NCBI GenBank assembly: GCA_015485495.1
Contig: WFTL01000041.1
Location: 1 to 61,432, forward strand
Origin: Planctomycetaceae bacterium
GTDB lineage: Bacteria; Planctomycetota; Planctomycetia; Planctomycetales; Planctomycetaceae
DNA length: 61,432 bases
Direction: 5' to 3'
Shown: positions 17,878 to 26,585 of the stretch, in pieces
Layout of the letters: each line of letters opens with the position of its first letter
Position numbering within the stretch: the stretch's first letter is position 1
Notes under the pieces: generated by a model
Databases searched by the model: none
The model's input: only the letters and a program-made list of their open reading frames with translations
Told to the model about the DNA's origin: nothing
Program-made: the position numbers and the translations under genes

Positions 17878-18791
17878 ACACCCTCCGTCGGGGATGCCAG
17901 CGCCGCGCCCCGCGAACCGGATCGGGACGGAATGCGGGAACAGAACCGGTCATCCAGAACCACCGACATGCGATCCAGAGAAAAGGCCGTCATCACGCGT
18001 TCTGTTTTTCGAGCGGTCGTGCGGAGATTCTGATAGTGACGCAGGCGGGATTTCAGCGGCGCCGGAATGCGAGGCTGCTCGGGATCCAGCTCCCACGGAT
18101 GGACATACACATTCAGCGGCCGGCCCTGACTGCGGACTCGCTTCAGCAGACATTCGGTCATCGACCAGGGAAACAGACGCAGATACCCGCCGCCGCCGAC
18201 CGGTACCCGCATTCCGGCGATTTCACAGACCGTGCCTGGAAATTCGCGAATCGTTCCGGAAGCCGTGTCGATCAGGTGCGGTTCCGGAGAGGCATCCGGA
18301 ATGCCGTAGCGATCGTGGTGAACGGGATAGATGCTGGAATCCGTATGGAACCCTTCTTCGGCCAGAATCCGCAGAGCCCAGGTGGATCGACGCGTGATGG
18401 AAAAACTGGGAGATCGGTACAGCCGGACCGGGCGGCCGGTCACGTCTTCCAGAACGGTTCGGGCTGCGATGAGGTCGGCGCGGAATCGATCCGGTCCCAG
18501 GTCGTAAACGAGCTGATGCCACATGCTGTGGCATCCGATTTCGTGTCCGGCCGACTGGATGTCCTGCACGAGATGCGGATAGCGTTCGGCCACCCAGCCC
18601 AGAACGAAGAACGTTCCGAACGTGCCGCAGCGGGCCGCGATGTCCAGAAGACGCCGGGTGTTCTGTTCAATCCGGCATTCGCAGTGATCCCAGTCATCCG
18701 GACGCAGGCACGATGCGAATGCAGATACGTGGAAGTAATCTTCCACATCGACCGTGAATGCTCCGTCCAGGGTTCCCGGATGTCCGGCCAT
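17874..18791 (-). CDS. polysaccharide deacetylase of the XrtA-associated type (TIGR03006-like)
   Basis: A 305-residue NodB-fold deacetylase that removes N- or O-acetyl groups from sugars. FTVDVEDYFHVSAF carries the catalytic/metal Asp pair (Asp15, Asp18). GCHSMWHQLV carries the two metal His (88 and 92), and YRSPSFSITRRSTWAL and DSSIYPVHHDRYGIP are hallmarks of the exosortase-associated subfamily. The start at 18791 gives the standard N-terminus; the longer frame only adds residues overlapping the upstream kinase gene. It lies between the chain-length/kinase gene (31 bases away) and the glycosyltransferase (4-base overlap). Confidence 0.87.
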   Translation of the reverse strand: MAGHPGTLDGAFTVDVEDYFHVSAFASCLRPDDWDHCECRIEQNTRRLLDIAARCGTFGTFFVLGWVAERYPHLVQDIQSAGHEIGCHSMWHQLVYDLGPDRFRADLIAARTVLEDVTGRPVRLYRSPSFSITRRSTWALRILAEEGFHTDSSIYPVHHDRYGIPDASPEPHLIDTASGTIREFPGTVCEIAGMRVPVGGGGYLRLFPWSMTECLLKRVRSQGRPLNVYVHPWELDPEQPRIPAPLKSRLRHYQNLRTTARKTERVMTAFSLDRMSVVLDDRFCSRIPSRSGSRGAALASPTEGV

Positions 18792-18822
18792 ATCGCTGGT
18801 CTCCTGCTCTGGCGGGCCCGGT

Positions 18823-20973
18823 TCAGTTCGGCACCGCCGTGACAGCCGCAGCCGGGTCGATCTGCTGGCGGTATCCATAGGTCTGCCGCTGCAGATCGGA
18901 ATCACAGCCCACCATGATGGCTCCCAGCAGCGGCACATGAAGGCTCAGCAGGGCATCCCGTGTTCTCACCACATAAGGGATCCGGCTGTAATCTTTGCGG
19001 GTCGACAGCAGCACGATGTCGGCGTTCTGGGCCAGCATGGACGGTTCCGCCACGAACAGAACCGGTGAGGTATCGATGATGACGAAGTCGAATTCCGCCT
19101 TGAGTCGACTGATCAGAGAACGACCGCCGTCACGGGACAGAGCCTGCAGCGTTCTCTGGTCGACCTGTCCGGCGGGGATGAAAGTGAGGTTTTCCGTCTG
19201 AGTCGTCTGGCAGATGGTGTGCAGATCGGCCTGGCCGCGGAGGAATTCCGACAGGCCGGGCCCGCGCTGTCCGTTCAGCAGTTCATGAGCCGAGGGGCGG
19301 CGGAAATCGCAGTCCACCATGACCGTGCGGCGGCCGATGCGGGCCATGCTGGCGGCGAGCTGACAGGAAACAGTGGTCTTGCCTTCGTTGGCTGATGCGC
19401 TGGTGATCAGGATGGAGGCCGGACGGGACGGATCGATGTGCCTCAGCAGACAGGTGCGGACAACGTCCATCGATTCCACCACCGCCTGCTGCCATTCCTT
19501 CGGATCCACCGGACTGGCAAAGATTCCCAGCCCCAGCAGGCCGCCTCGGTCCGGCGACGGGATGGACCCGATCAGCCGGAGCCCTGTCTGCCGTGTGACA
19601 TCGGCAGCGGCCGTGATGCGATACGAGAACCATTCGAACAGCGTGAAACCCGAAACGATCAGTGAGAACACACCCAGAAAGGCGAGCGTCGAAAGCTGGA
19701 TGCGTTTTTTCTGATCTTCCTGTTCCGGGACGTTGGCCGCGTCGATTTCGCGGACCCGATCCGGGGCATTCAGTTCGATTTCCTTGCGTTCGATTTCCAT
19801 CCGCATTTCATCCCGCTGTTTTTCCAGCAGGACGATGTCGCTGCGTTCCCGGTTGAGCAGCACCATGTTGTTGCCCAGACGTTCAAGTTCCTCGGTCAGT
19901 TCCTCGATTTCCTGCTCCAGCCGATCCCGGCGGCGTTCCAGCCAGGCCAGCGGCGACAGAGGCACCGATGAGGAACTGCCCGACTGTTCCAGGCCGGTCA
20001 GAGCGGCCACCAGAGTCCGTTCTTCCTCGCGCAGAGCTTCCAGGTCCGGATGGTCGGGCCGGCGGAGCTGTGTTTCGAAGGCCCGGATCTGACGGCGGAC
20101 TTCCGCCAGGCGCTGACGGGGACCCGATGTCAGGGAGCCATTGGTCCCGGTCCCCGGAACAGCCGTCAGAGAGTCCACCGGCAGGCCGCGTTCCCGCAGA
20201 TATTCGCGGGCCGTCAGTTCGTCACGAATCTGAGTGTTGATTTCCTGAAGTTCACGGCGCAGATCGCGCAGGGCCATCTGATACTGCTGCTGACTGACCG
20301 CCGCGTTTTCGGGACTGCCGGTGCCCAGTTCCCGGGCCAGACTGTCGATTCGGTCCTGATGCTCCCGGAGCTTCTGATCGAGGCGGCGGTAGGTTTCCTT
20401 CAGCTTCTGCAGCGATTCGATGCGGTCCTGTTTTTCGTTGTAGACCACCCGGTCCAGGTAGGCGTCTTTGACCGCATTGACGATGAGAGCCAGATCTTCC
20501 GGATACCGGCCCTGAAGGGAGATTTCGAGAATTTCCGGACTGCGGTCCGTTTTGATTTCCAGATACTTCCTCAGCCACTGAACCGGATGGTCCACGTCGC
20601 GCAGAGTGCGGCACGTGCGCACCCCTTCCTTCCGCAGTGCCTCCAGCAGCACGGGCCGGCTCTTCATGAAGCTGATCTGACTGTCCCGATAGGTTTCGAA
20701 TTCGGCCGTTCCTTTGTCGGTCGCCTTCATCAGAACCTGTTCGTACTGGTGGACCTGCAGATAGGCCGACGATTCGTAATTGGGCGGCAGCAGTTCCCAG
20801 ATCAGCGCGGCCGCCAGAACGGCGGCGGGCAGAGCCACTGCCAGTGCCGGCACCCAGCGACGGCGGAAGGCGTCCAGCAGACCCCACATCGTGATCTGCC
20901 GTCCTTCTTCCGGCAGCGCAGCGGACGGCGGTCCTGAAGGGCCAGGAGCGTTCAAAGGTGGATTCCCTGACAT
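18823..20973 (-). CDS. Wzz-type chain-length determinant fused to BY-kinase (polysaccharide co-polymerase)
   Basis: A 716-residue fusion. A first membrane helix (about 40-62) leads to a Wzz domain and long coiled coils (about 190-380, many Glu/Arg heptads) in the periplasm. A second helix (about 425-445) leads to a cytoplasmic BY-kinase ATPase. Its Walker A is SASANEGKTTVS (about 522-533), Walker A' is VMVDCDFRRPSAHELL, and Walker B is FVIIDTSPV. The C-terminal tail has only two closely spaced Tyr (QTYGYRQQ) rather than the usual tyrosine cluster, so autophosphorylation may be reduced. It heads the leftward five-gene operon and would set polymer length. Confidence 0.87.
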   Translation of the reverse strand: MSGNPPLNAPGPSGPPSAALPEEGRQITMWGLLDAFRRRWVPALAVALPAAVLAAALIWELLPPNYESSAYLQVHQYEQVLMKATDKGTAEFETYRDSQISFMKSRPVLLEALRKEGVRTCRTLRDVDHPVQWLRKYLEIKTDRSPEILEISLQGRYPEDLALIVNAVKDAYLDRVVYNEKQDRIESLQKLKETYRRLDQKLREHQDRIDSLARELGTGSPENAAVSQQQYQMALRDLRRELQEINTQIRDELTAREYLRERGLPVDSLTAVPGTGTNGSLTSGPRQRLAEVRRQIRAFETQLRRPDHPDLEALREEERTLVAALTGLEQSGSSSSVPLSPLAWLERRRDRLEQEIEELTEELERLGNNMVLLNRERSDIVLLEKQRDEMRMEIERKEIELNAPDRVREIDAANVPEQEDQKKRIQLSTLAFLGVFSLIVSGFTLFEWFSYRITAAADVTRQTGLRLIGSIPSPDRGGLLGLGIFASPVDPKEWQQAVVESMDVVRTCLLRHIDPSRPASILITSASANEGKTTVSCQLAASMARIGRRTVMVDCDFRRPSAHELLNGQRGPGLSEFLRGQADLHTICQTTQTENLTFIPAGQVDQRTLQALSRDGGRSLISRLKAEFDFVIIDTSPVLFVAEPSMLAQNADIVLLSTRKDYSRIPYVVRTRDALLSLHVPLLGAIMVGCDSDLQRQTYGYRQQIDPAAAVTAVPN

Positions 20974-21230
20974 GGTGATGATCCAGGTCGCAGCGATTGT
21001 GACGTCTGCCGCCGCCGGGACGCGGCAGCGCGCAGGACCAGCGCCAGTTCGGAAACTGGAATTCGCTGCTGGAAACTAGGTCACAGACGGGCCGCGGGAC
21101 GAAAAATTTCAACACGTGCCGCCGAAAACAAACAGATGCCGCACGGCAGGTGATGCGTTCGACAGGCCGGCTGCGAGCCCGGAAAAGCAGGAACCAGCTG
21201 CCTGCAGTCGGCGCAGTCGTCAGATCCGAT
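20974..21230 (-). promoter_or_regulatory. leader of the polysaccharide operon
   Basis: Between alkB and the operon. It contains a perfect hairpin CTGCCGC/GCGGCAG (21006-21028) and a small CCAGTT/AACTGG stem near 21050. No promoter boxes are clear. Confidence 0.3.
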
Positions 21231-22304
21231 TCAGCCGGCCGCCGACGGCAGAGCCGACGGAGCAGGAGGAATGTCCCGCTCGTCCAGACGCGGATGGATG
21301 ACGCGGAACCACAGAGGCGGCAGGAGCGCCAGCATGAGAGCTGTCGGATAGCCGAAAGGGAGCTGCGGACTGTCCGGCATATGCCGAAGAATCTGATATT
21401 TCCGGCTGGCGCTGTAGTGGTGATCGGCGTGGCGGGTCAGTTCGAACAGCATGATGCGGCCCAGCACATGATCGCTGTTCCAGGAATGTTCCGGTCGCAC
21501 GCGTTCGTACCGCCCCGGTTCCGTTTCTGTTCGCAGCAGCCCGTAGTGTTCGATGTAGTTGACCGTTTCGAGAAGCAGAATGCCGTTCAGGGCGGCTCCC
21601 AGAAAACTGAGCAGGGCCAGCGGCCCGAAAACGATTCCGATGCCGATCACCAGCGCTGCCTGAATGAGCATCAGGCGAAGCACCTCATTTCCCGGGCCGA
21701 AAACGCGGCCGCCGCGGCGACGCACGTCATCACAGGAAAGACGCCAGGCGGACCGAAACACACCGGGGATGCACCTCAGCCAGAAACGATATACCGATTC
21801 TCCCCGCCGTGCCGTGGCCGGGTCCCGGGGAGTGGCCACCCATTTGTGATGCCCCCGGTTGTGTTCGATGGTGAAATGCGCATACAGCGAAGAAAACAGA
21901 AGCAGCCGGGCACTCAGACGACTCAGACGGTCCGTCCGATGGCCCAGTTCATGGGCCACGTTGATTCCCAGAATTCCGCAGCACATGCCCATGCTGAGCG
22001 TCATGCCGGTGATCTGCAGGAACGAAAGCGAATCGAACGCCACACGAAACAGCAGCAGAAACATCAGACCCCACTGAATCGGCACCATGGCGTACAGCAT
22101 CGCATCGTACAGCCGATCTGCCAGCAGGGACGGTTCGGCCGCTTCGTCATGATTGCGCGGATCCGGCGGCAGCAGCACTTCCAGAAGCGGGATGATGCCG
22201 AAGGAATACACCACTCCGGCGAAGGCCAGCGTTTCCGGCCACAACAGGGCCGCCAGAGTGATGACCGGAAGGGTGAACGCGAAGAAGTACTGAAATCGCT
22301 TCAT
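21231..22304 (-). CDS. alkB: alkane 1-monooxygenase, membrane di-iron hydroxylase
   Basis: A 357-residue integral membrane enzyme that inserts oxygen at the end of an alkane chain, using electrons from rubredoxin. All four histidine motifs are present: HELGHR (118-123), HNRGHH (148-153), the AlkB-specific NYIEHYG (249-255) and RHADHH (291-296). Six hydrophobic segments surround them. NYxEHYG separates it from fatty-acid desaturases and xylene monooxygenase. The start at 22304 (KRFQYFFAF) begins the first membrane helix. No rubredoxin or rubredoxin reductase gene is nearby, so electrons must come from elsewhere. The chain-length range cannot be read. Confidence 0.87.
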   Translation of the reverse strand: MKRFQYFFAFTLPVITLAALLWPETLAFAGVVYSFGIIPLLEVLLPPDPRNHDEAAEPSLLADRLYDAMLYAMVPIQWGLMFLLLFRVAFDSLSFLQITGMTLSMGMCCGILGINVAHELGHRTDRLSRLSARLLLFSSLYAHFTIEHNRGHHKWVATPRDPATARRGESVYRFWLRCIPGVFRSAWRLSCDDVRRRGGRVFGPGNEVLRLMLIQAALVIGIGIVFGPLALLSFLGAALNGILLLETVNYIEHYGLLRTETEPGRYERVRPEHSWNSDHVLGRIMLFELTRHADHHYSASRKYQILRHMPDSPQLPFGYPTALMLALLPPLWFRVIHPRLDERDIPPAPSALPSAAG

Positions 22305-22474
22305 CGAACGTCCCCTGCTGTGTCCGTGAGTCCGGTCGCCGGTGCGGCCCGGAACCTGTTGAGTGCCATCGGAATTCCGCAACGGTCGGACTGGTATCCA
22401 TCATAAGCGTCCGGACACAGAACGCCTACTGCCGAATCCGCCAAACGGGCACTGTTTTCTCCGATGCCCGGCTT

Positions 22475-22503
22475 TCCGGCGCCGAAGCATCGGATCCGCC
22501 GGA
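22475..22503 (-). terminator. hairpin after the formylglycine-generating enzyme gene
   Basis: Perfect 7-base arms TCCGGCG (22475-22481) and CGCCGGA (22497-22503), three bases past the stop on the leftward strand; no T-run. Confidence 0.4.
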
Positions 22504-22506
22504 CGT

Positions 22507-23787
22507 TCAGGGAACGGCCGCGGTCTGTCTGCTGTCGGACAGCATGGCCGGAGTCATGATCGTGCGGAATCCCGTATGAAAGGCACCGCTGTCTTCTTCT
22601 CCCTTCATGCGGGCGGACACGCGATAACCGATGCAGTACTGATCGCTGCACATGAACGACCCGCCCCGCTGCACACGTTTGATGATGTCCGGTTCCTGCG
22701 GATCCAGGCTTTCGGACGGTCCCGGCGGATTCCGCAGAGGACTGACGGCATAGTAGTCCGGCCGGTAGTAGTCCTGACACCATTCCCACACATTGCCCGA
22801 CATGTCGTACAGGCCGAAATCATTCGGTTCGAACGAACCGACCGGAGCCGTGCCGACGAATCCGTCTTCTCCGGTGTCTTCGATCGGGAAGGTTCCCTGC
22901 CAGATGTTGTGTTTCCAGCGGCCGTCCGGTCGCTGTGTGCTCCCCCAGGGATAAACACGTCCGTCGTGTCCGCCACGGGCCGCGTATTCCCACTGCGCTT
23001 CGGTCGGCAGCGCCCGCCCGGCCCATTCACAGTACGCCTGCGCATCCAGCCAGCTCACATGCACCACCGGATGATCCATGCGGTCGCGGATGTCGCTGTC
23101 CGGACCTTCCGGATGCTTCCAGCAGGCCCCCGGAACATACTGCCACCAGCTGTAGGCTCCCCGCAGCGGATCGATGTCCTGCCGGCTGTTCAGAGGCAGA
23201 CTGCAGATGGAACCGGGCTGGTTGAGTTCTTCCAGGATGGCCGCCTGCTCATACACGGATCCGGCTTTGATGCTGCGCAGTTCCGGCTGCCTTTCGGCCA
23301 GCGTGATGTAGCCTGTCGCTTCCGTGAATTCGGCGAACTGAGCGTTCGTGATTTCGTACGGGGCCATCCAGAAACCGTCCAGAGCCACCGGATGGCGAGG
23401 AGCCTCGTCCGGCGGCCCCGGATTGTTGCCCATGACGAAGACCCCGCCGGGAATCCACACCATGCCGCGAACCTGTTCCCGCAGGCGTTCGTCCAGTGGC
23501 GGTTCGTTCACGATGAGCGATTCTGCCACGTCCGACGGAACCCGGGCCCGCAGCGCTTCCAGTTCCCGGGCCAGAACCTTCGGATCGACGTCCGGTTCCG
23601 GGTCCGGAGGCCGGTAAGGCAGCGGAATGTCGGTTTCCTTCCTTTCCGGCTCCGCCGGCAGAGGATCGGCTACGGCCGTCGGCGGGACCGAAACAGTCCG
23701 TGTTCCGTCGACGGGCAGCAGCAGCACGGCCGCCAGAGACCCGGTCGCCAGAATGAAAACGCCAGCGGCGACAGACGAATGTTTCAC
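22507..23787 (-). CDS. formylglycine-generating enzyme (SUMF1/FGE) with N-terminal membrane anchor
   Basis: A 426-residue protein from a GTG at 23787; another GTG at 23901 adds an implausible leader. A hydrophobic segment (about residues 7-25, VAAGVFILATGSLAAVLLL) anchors or exports it, followed by a Pro-rich linker and the FGE-sulfatase fold. Visible blocks are MVWIPGGVFVMG, PYEITNAQFAEF, LPTEAQWEYAARGG, GNVWEWCQDYY and RVQRGGSFMCSDQYC. The last holds Cys380 and Cys385 with the same five-residue spacing as the copper-binding catalytic pair of human FGE. Many bacterial SUMF1-domain proteins lack these cysteines, so this one is probably a true sulfatase-activating enzyme. No sulfatase gene is in the window. 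Confidence 0.82.
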   Translation of the reverse strand: MKHSSVAAGVFILATGSLAAVLLLPVDGTRTVSVPPTAVADPLPAEPERKETDIPLPYRPPDPEPDVDPKVLARELEALRARVPSDVAESLIVNEPPLDERLREQVRGMVWIPGGVFVMGNNPGPPDEAPRHPVALDGFWMAPYEITNAQFAEFTEATGYITLAERQPELRSIKAGSVYEQAAILEELNQPGSICSLPLNSRQDIDPLRGAYSWWQYVPGACWKHPEGPDSDIRDRMDHPVVHVSWLDAQAYCEWAGRALPTEAQWEYAARGGHDGRVYPWGSTQRPDGRWKHNIWQGTFPIEDTGEDGFVGTAPVGSFEPNDFGLYDMSGNVWEWCQDYYRPDYYAVSPLRNPPGPSESLDPQEPDIIKRVQRGGSFMCSDQYCIGYRVSARMKGEEDSGAFHTGFRTIMTPAMLSDSRQTAAVP

Positions 23788-24041
23788 GTGAGAGATCTTC
23801 AGCAGAACAACGGAAACCGGTCCAGGGGTCCTCGGACGGACGCCGCCTTCCGCACAGACTGCCGTCTGTCGGCTGGCGACCGTCCGCTTCCATCCAGACA
23901 CCTGTTCTCGGAGAATTCGTCCGGTACCATGGAGCGCCGCTCCACGGCCTCCGTTCGTTCAGGTCGACGTTCATGATACCGAACAGATTTCATCATACCG
24001 AACGGATGCCCGTTTTCCCCGCTTTCTTCGGAACCAATGTG

Positions 24042-25394
24042 ATGACCACGGCTGCTTCGATTCTTCTGCGGACACTGCCTGTCGCCCTTCTGGGGTGCGT
24101 GTTCAGCCGGCCCGCCTGCGGCGATGACTGGCCGCAGTGGAATGGTCCCACGCGCGACGGCATTCTCCGGGAACGCGGAATCCGATCCGTCATCCCACCG
24201 GAAGGACTTCCGAAGCTGTGGAGTCAGCCGATTCATTCGGGATATTCCGGGCCTGCGGTCGCCGGAGGCCGCGTGTATGTGACCGATTACGTGCGCCGCG
24301 CGGGCCGCGTGGCCAATGATCCGGGGACGCGGGACCGTCTGGAAGGCACCGAACGGGTTCTCTGCTTCGATGCCCGCAGCGGCCGTCCGCTCTGGAAACA
24401 CGCATACGACCGCTCCTACGCCGTTTCGTACGGTGGCGGTCCCCGGGCGACTCCCGTCATTCACGACGGCCGCGTCTACACGGTCGGAGCCGAAGGCAAT
24501 CTGATCTGTTTCGATGCGGAAAACGGAACCGTTCTGTGGCAGTCGGACTTTCATCAGGACTTTCAGGCGGACACACCTCTGTGGGGGCATGCGGCAACGC
24601 CCCTGATTCATGGGGATTCTCTGATCTGTCTGGTGGGAGGCCCCGGCAGCCTGGTCGTGTCCTTCGACCGCCGCACCGGGACGGTGCAGTGGCGGAGCCT
24701 GACAGCGGAAGAAACCGGGTACTGTTCACCGGTCATTGTCCATGCCGGAGGAACCGAACAGCTGATGATCTGGGATCCGACCACCATCCACAGTCTCCGA
24801 CCGGACAACGGCCAGGAATACTGGCAGCATCCTCTGCGCCCCGGATACGGCATGTCGATCCTCCCGCCGGTCACCAGCGGTCCATTCATGTTCGTGTCGG
24901 GGGAGGGCGACGCGTCGGTTCTGCTGCGGCTGGATGAGAACGAACCGAAGGCGTCTGTCGTGTGGACGGGCGGCCCGCGCACATCCATGTCTCTGGCCAC
25001 GTCCGGAGCCATTTTCGAAGACGGCTGGATCTACGGCTGCGACTGCCGCGCCGGGGCCCTGGTCTGCGTGCGGGCAGCCGACGGAAAACGCATGTGGCAG
25101 ACGACCGCCCCGACATCGGGCGGCGATCGACGACGCGGCCGGCGGTACGGATCGGCCTTCCTCATCCGCACCGAAAACTCCTGGCTGATCTTCAGCGACA
25201 CGGGAGATTTCATTTCGGCCGATCTGAGTCCCGACGGGTATCGCGAAACCGGACGTTTCCACGCCATCGATCCGGGGGAACAGATCTGGAGCGACCAGGT
25301 GGTGTGGATGTACCCGGCCATTTCCGACGGCCGCCTGTTTCTTCGCAACAACCGGCAGCTGGTGTGCTACGACATCCGCGATCCGCGGCAGTAG
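24042..25394 (+). CDS. exported PQQ-like beta-propeller repeat protein
   Basis: About 450 residues from the ATG at 24042. A signal peptide (AASILLRTLPVALLGCVFSRPACG) precedes DDWPQWNGPTRDGILRE, the usual opening of planctomycete BamB/PQQ-like propellers. Blades of the form GRVYTVGAEGNLICFDAENG, plus LWQSDF and VVSFDRRTGTVQWRS, repeat through the protein. The residues needed to bind the PQQ cofactor are not evident, so it is more likely a binding scaffold or an orphan propeller than a dehydrogenase. It is divergent from the FGE gene. Confidence 0.78.
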   Translation: MTTAASILLRTLPVALLGCVFSRPACGDDWPQWNGPTRDGILRERGIRSVIPPEGLPKLWSQPIHSGYSGPAVAGGRVYVTDYVRRAGRVANDPGTRDRLEGTERVLCFDARSGRPLWKHAYDRSYAVSYGGGPRATPVIHDGRVYTVGAEGNLICFDAENGTVLWQSDFHQDFQADTPLWGHAATPLIHGDSLICLVGGPGSLVVSFDRRTGTVQWRSLTAEETGYCSPVIVHAGGTEQLMIWDPTTIHSLRPDNGQEYWQHPLRPGYGMSILPPVTSGPFMFVSGEGDASVLLRLDENEPKASVVWTGGPRTSMSLATSGAIFEDGWIYGCDCRAGALVCVRAADGKRMWQTTAPTSGGDRRRGRRYGSAFLIRTENSWLIFSDTGDFISADLSPDGYRETGRFHAIDPGEQIWSDQVVWMYPAISDGRLFLRNNRQLVCYDIRDPRQ

Positions 25395-25404
25395 CGGACC
25401 GGGC

Positions 25405-25431
25405 CGGACGGCCTGGAGACGACACCGTCCG
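25405..25431. terminator. hairpin between convergent propeller and LysR genes
   Basis: Perfect 7-base arms CGGACGG (25405-25411) and CCGTCCG (25425-25431); no T-run. Confidence 0.4.
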
Positions 25432-26346
25432 TCATTCCTTCCAGTCCGGATACAGCGTGCGGACGAAGGCCGCGGCCGCTTCCGAAAGCTGACGCCCCTT
25501 CCGCAGAACGACGCCATAACGGCGCTGCGGAAAATAACGGGCCAGCGACCGGCGGTAGAGCTGATCCCGATCCGTCACACAGTGACTCATGACGACGGAA
25601 ATCCCCAGATTCAGTCGCACATACTGCTTGATCACTTCGTAGCCGCCGACTTCCAGCCGCACATCGTATTCGAGTCCGCGTTCGGTGAACACGGCATCCA
25701 GCAGGCGGGATGTGCTGCTCTGTTCCTTCGGAGCCAGAATCAGCGGATAGCGGACCAGATCCTTCAGCCGCAGGCGCCGCCGCTCAGCCAGAGGATGGTC
25801 CTGACAGGTGATGAGCATCGGCTCGAACGTGAACAGCGGATGAAACGTGATGTCCGGCGGCACCTCGAACATCGGTCCCACCGCGAAATCCAGTTCTCCG
25901 TTGCGCAGCAGAGCCAGACCCGCCTGGCCGGTCACATTGCACAGGCGGACGTCCACCTTCGGATATGCGCTGACGTACTGTTCCACGAAGGACGGCAGAA
26001 TGTACTGAATGGTCGATCCGCCCGCGGCAATGGACACCGATCCTGTGCCGGCATCCCCCCGCCGGCGGGCAAACGATTCTTCCAGCTTCTCGATCCCTTC
26101 CACCAGAGGCTCGGCCACTTCCAGCATGGCCCGGCCGTCCGCAGTGAGCTGAATGCGGGGGCCCTGGCGTTCGAAAAGCTGCGCTCCGAAATCCCGTTCG
26201 AGCGCCTGAATCTGCAGAGAAACCGACGGCTGACTGAGCTGCAGTTTTTCCGCCGCCCGGGAAAAGCTGCCCGTTCGTGCCGCGTAACAGAATCCCCGCA
26301 GCTGAGCCATCCGGTTGTGTTTGTAACGCACCGCCTGCGCCCCCAT
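25432..26346 (-). CDS. LysR-family transcriptional regulator, probable regulator of the glyoxylate genes
   Basis: A 304-residue LysR protein. The winged helix-turn-helix spans about residues 14-70 (MAQLRGFCYAARTGSFSRAA, LQLSQPSVSLQIQALERDFG, LFERQGPRIQLT). The effector domain begins GSVSIAAGGSTIQYILPSFV, resembling the CysB/Cbl and RbcR-like branch. It is transcribed away from aceB-aceA across an AT-rich intergenic region, the usual arrangement for a LysR protein that controls its divergent neighbour. The inducer is unknown; a glyoxylate-cycle intermediate is a reasonable guess. Confidence 0.87.
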   Translation of the reverse strand: MGAQAVRYKHNRMAQLRGFCYAARTGSFSRAAEKLQLSQPSVSLQIQALERDFGAQLFERQGPRIQLTADGRAMLEVAEPLVEGIEKLEESFARRRGDAGTGSVSIAAGGSTIQYILPSFVEQYVSAYPKVDVRLCNVTGQAGLALLRNGELDFAVGPMFEVPPDITFHPLFTFEPMLITCQDHPLAERRRLRLKDLVRYPLILAPKEQSSTSRLLDAVFTERGLEYDVRLEVGGYEVIKQYVRLNLGISVVMSHCVTDRDQLYRRSLARYFPQRRYGVVLRKGRQLSEAAAAFVRTLYPDWKE

Positions 26347-26585
26347 GACGCCTCTCCCGAATTATAGATGCAAACAATGATTCATTATAATCATCATTGG
26401 GCATGCTACTCCCCAACGTCAATGAATATGTATTGATATTTATAGTATTTGTCAATGTCGGGAGGCGGGTAGACTGAGGCAGCCGTCAGGACAGAGGCGT
26501 TCGGCGGTGCCCGGCCTGTCCGGGGCTTTGGTCCTTTTCCGCCGGCCGCGGGATGTCCGCGGCCTCAGCAGCAGGAACCCGCATC
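26347..26585. promoter_or_regulatory. AT-rich divergent control region between the LysR gene and aceB
   Basis: This stretch is clearly richer in A+T than its surroundings. It has an inverted repeat ATGATT-N6-AATCAT (26377-26394) whose centre includes TATAAT read on either strand. A second imperfect repeat ATTGA...TCAAT (26432-26456) surrounds TATAGT. These are candidate LysR sites and overlapping promoters. On the leftward strand TTGACA (26450-26455) is a good -35 candidate. Confidence 0.5.
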
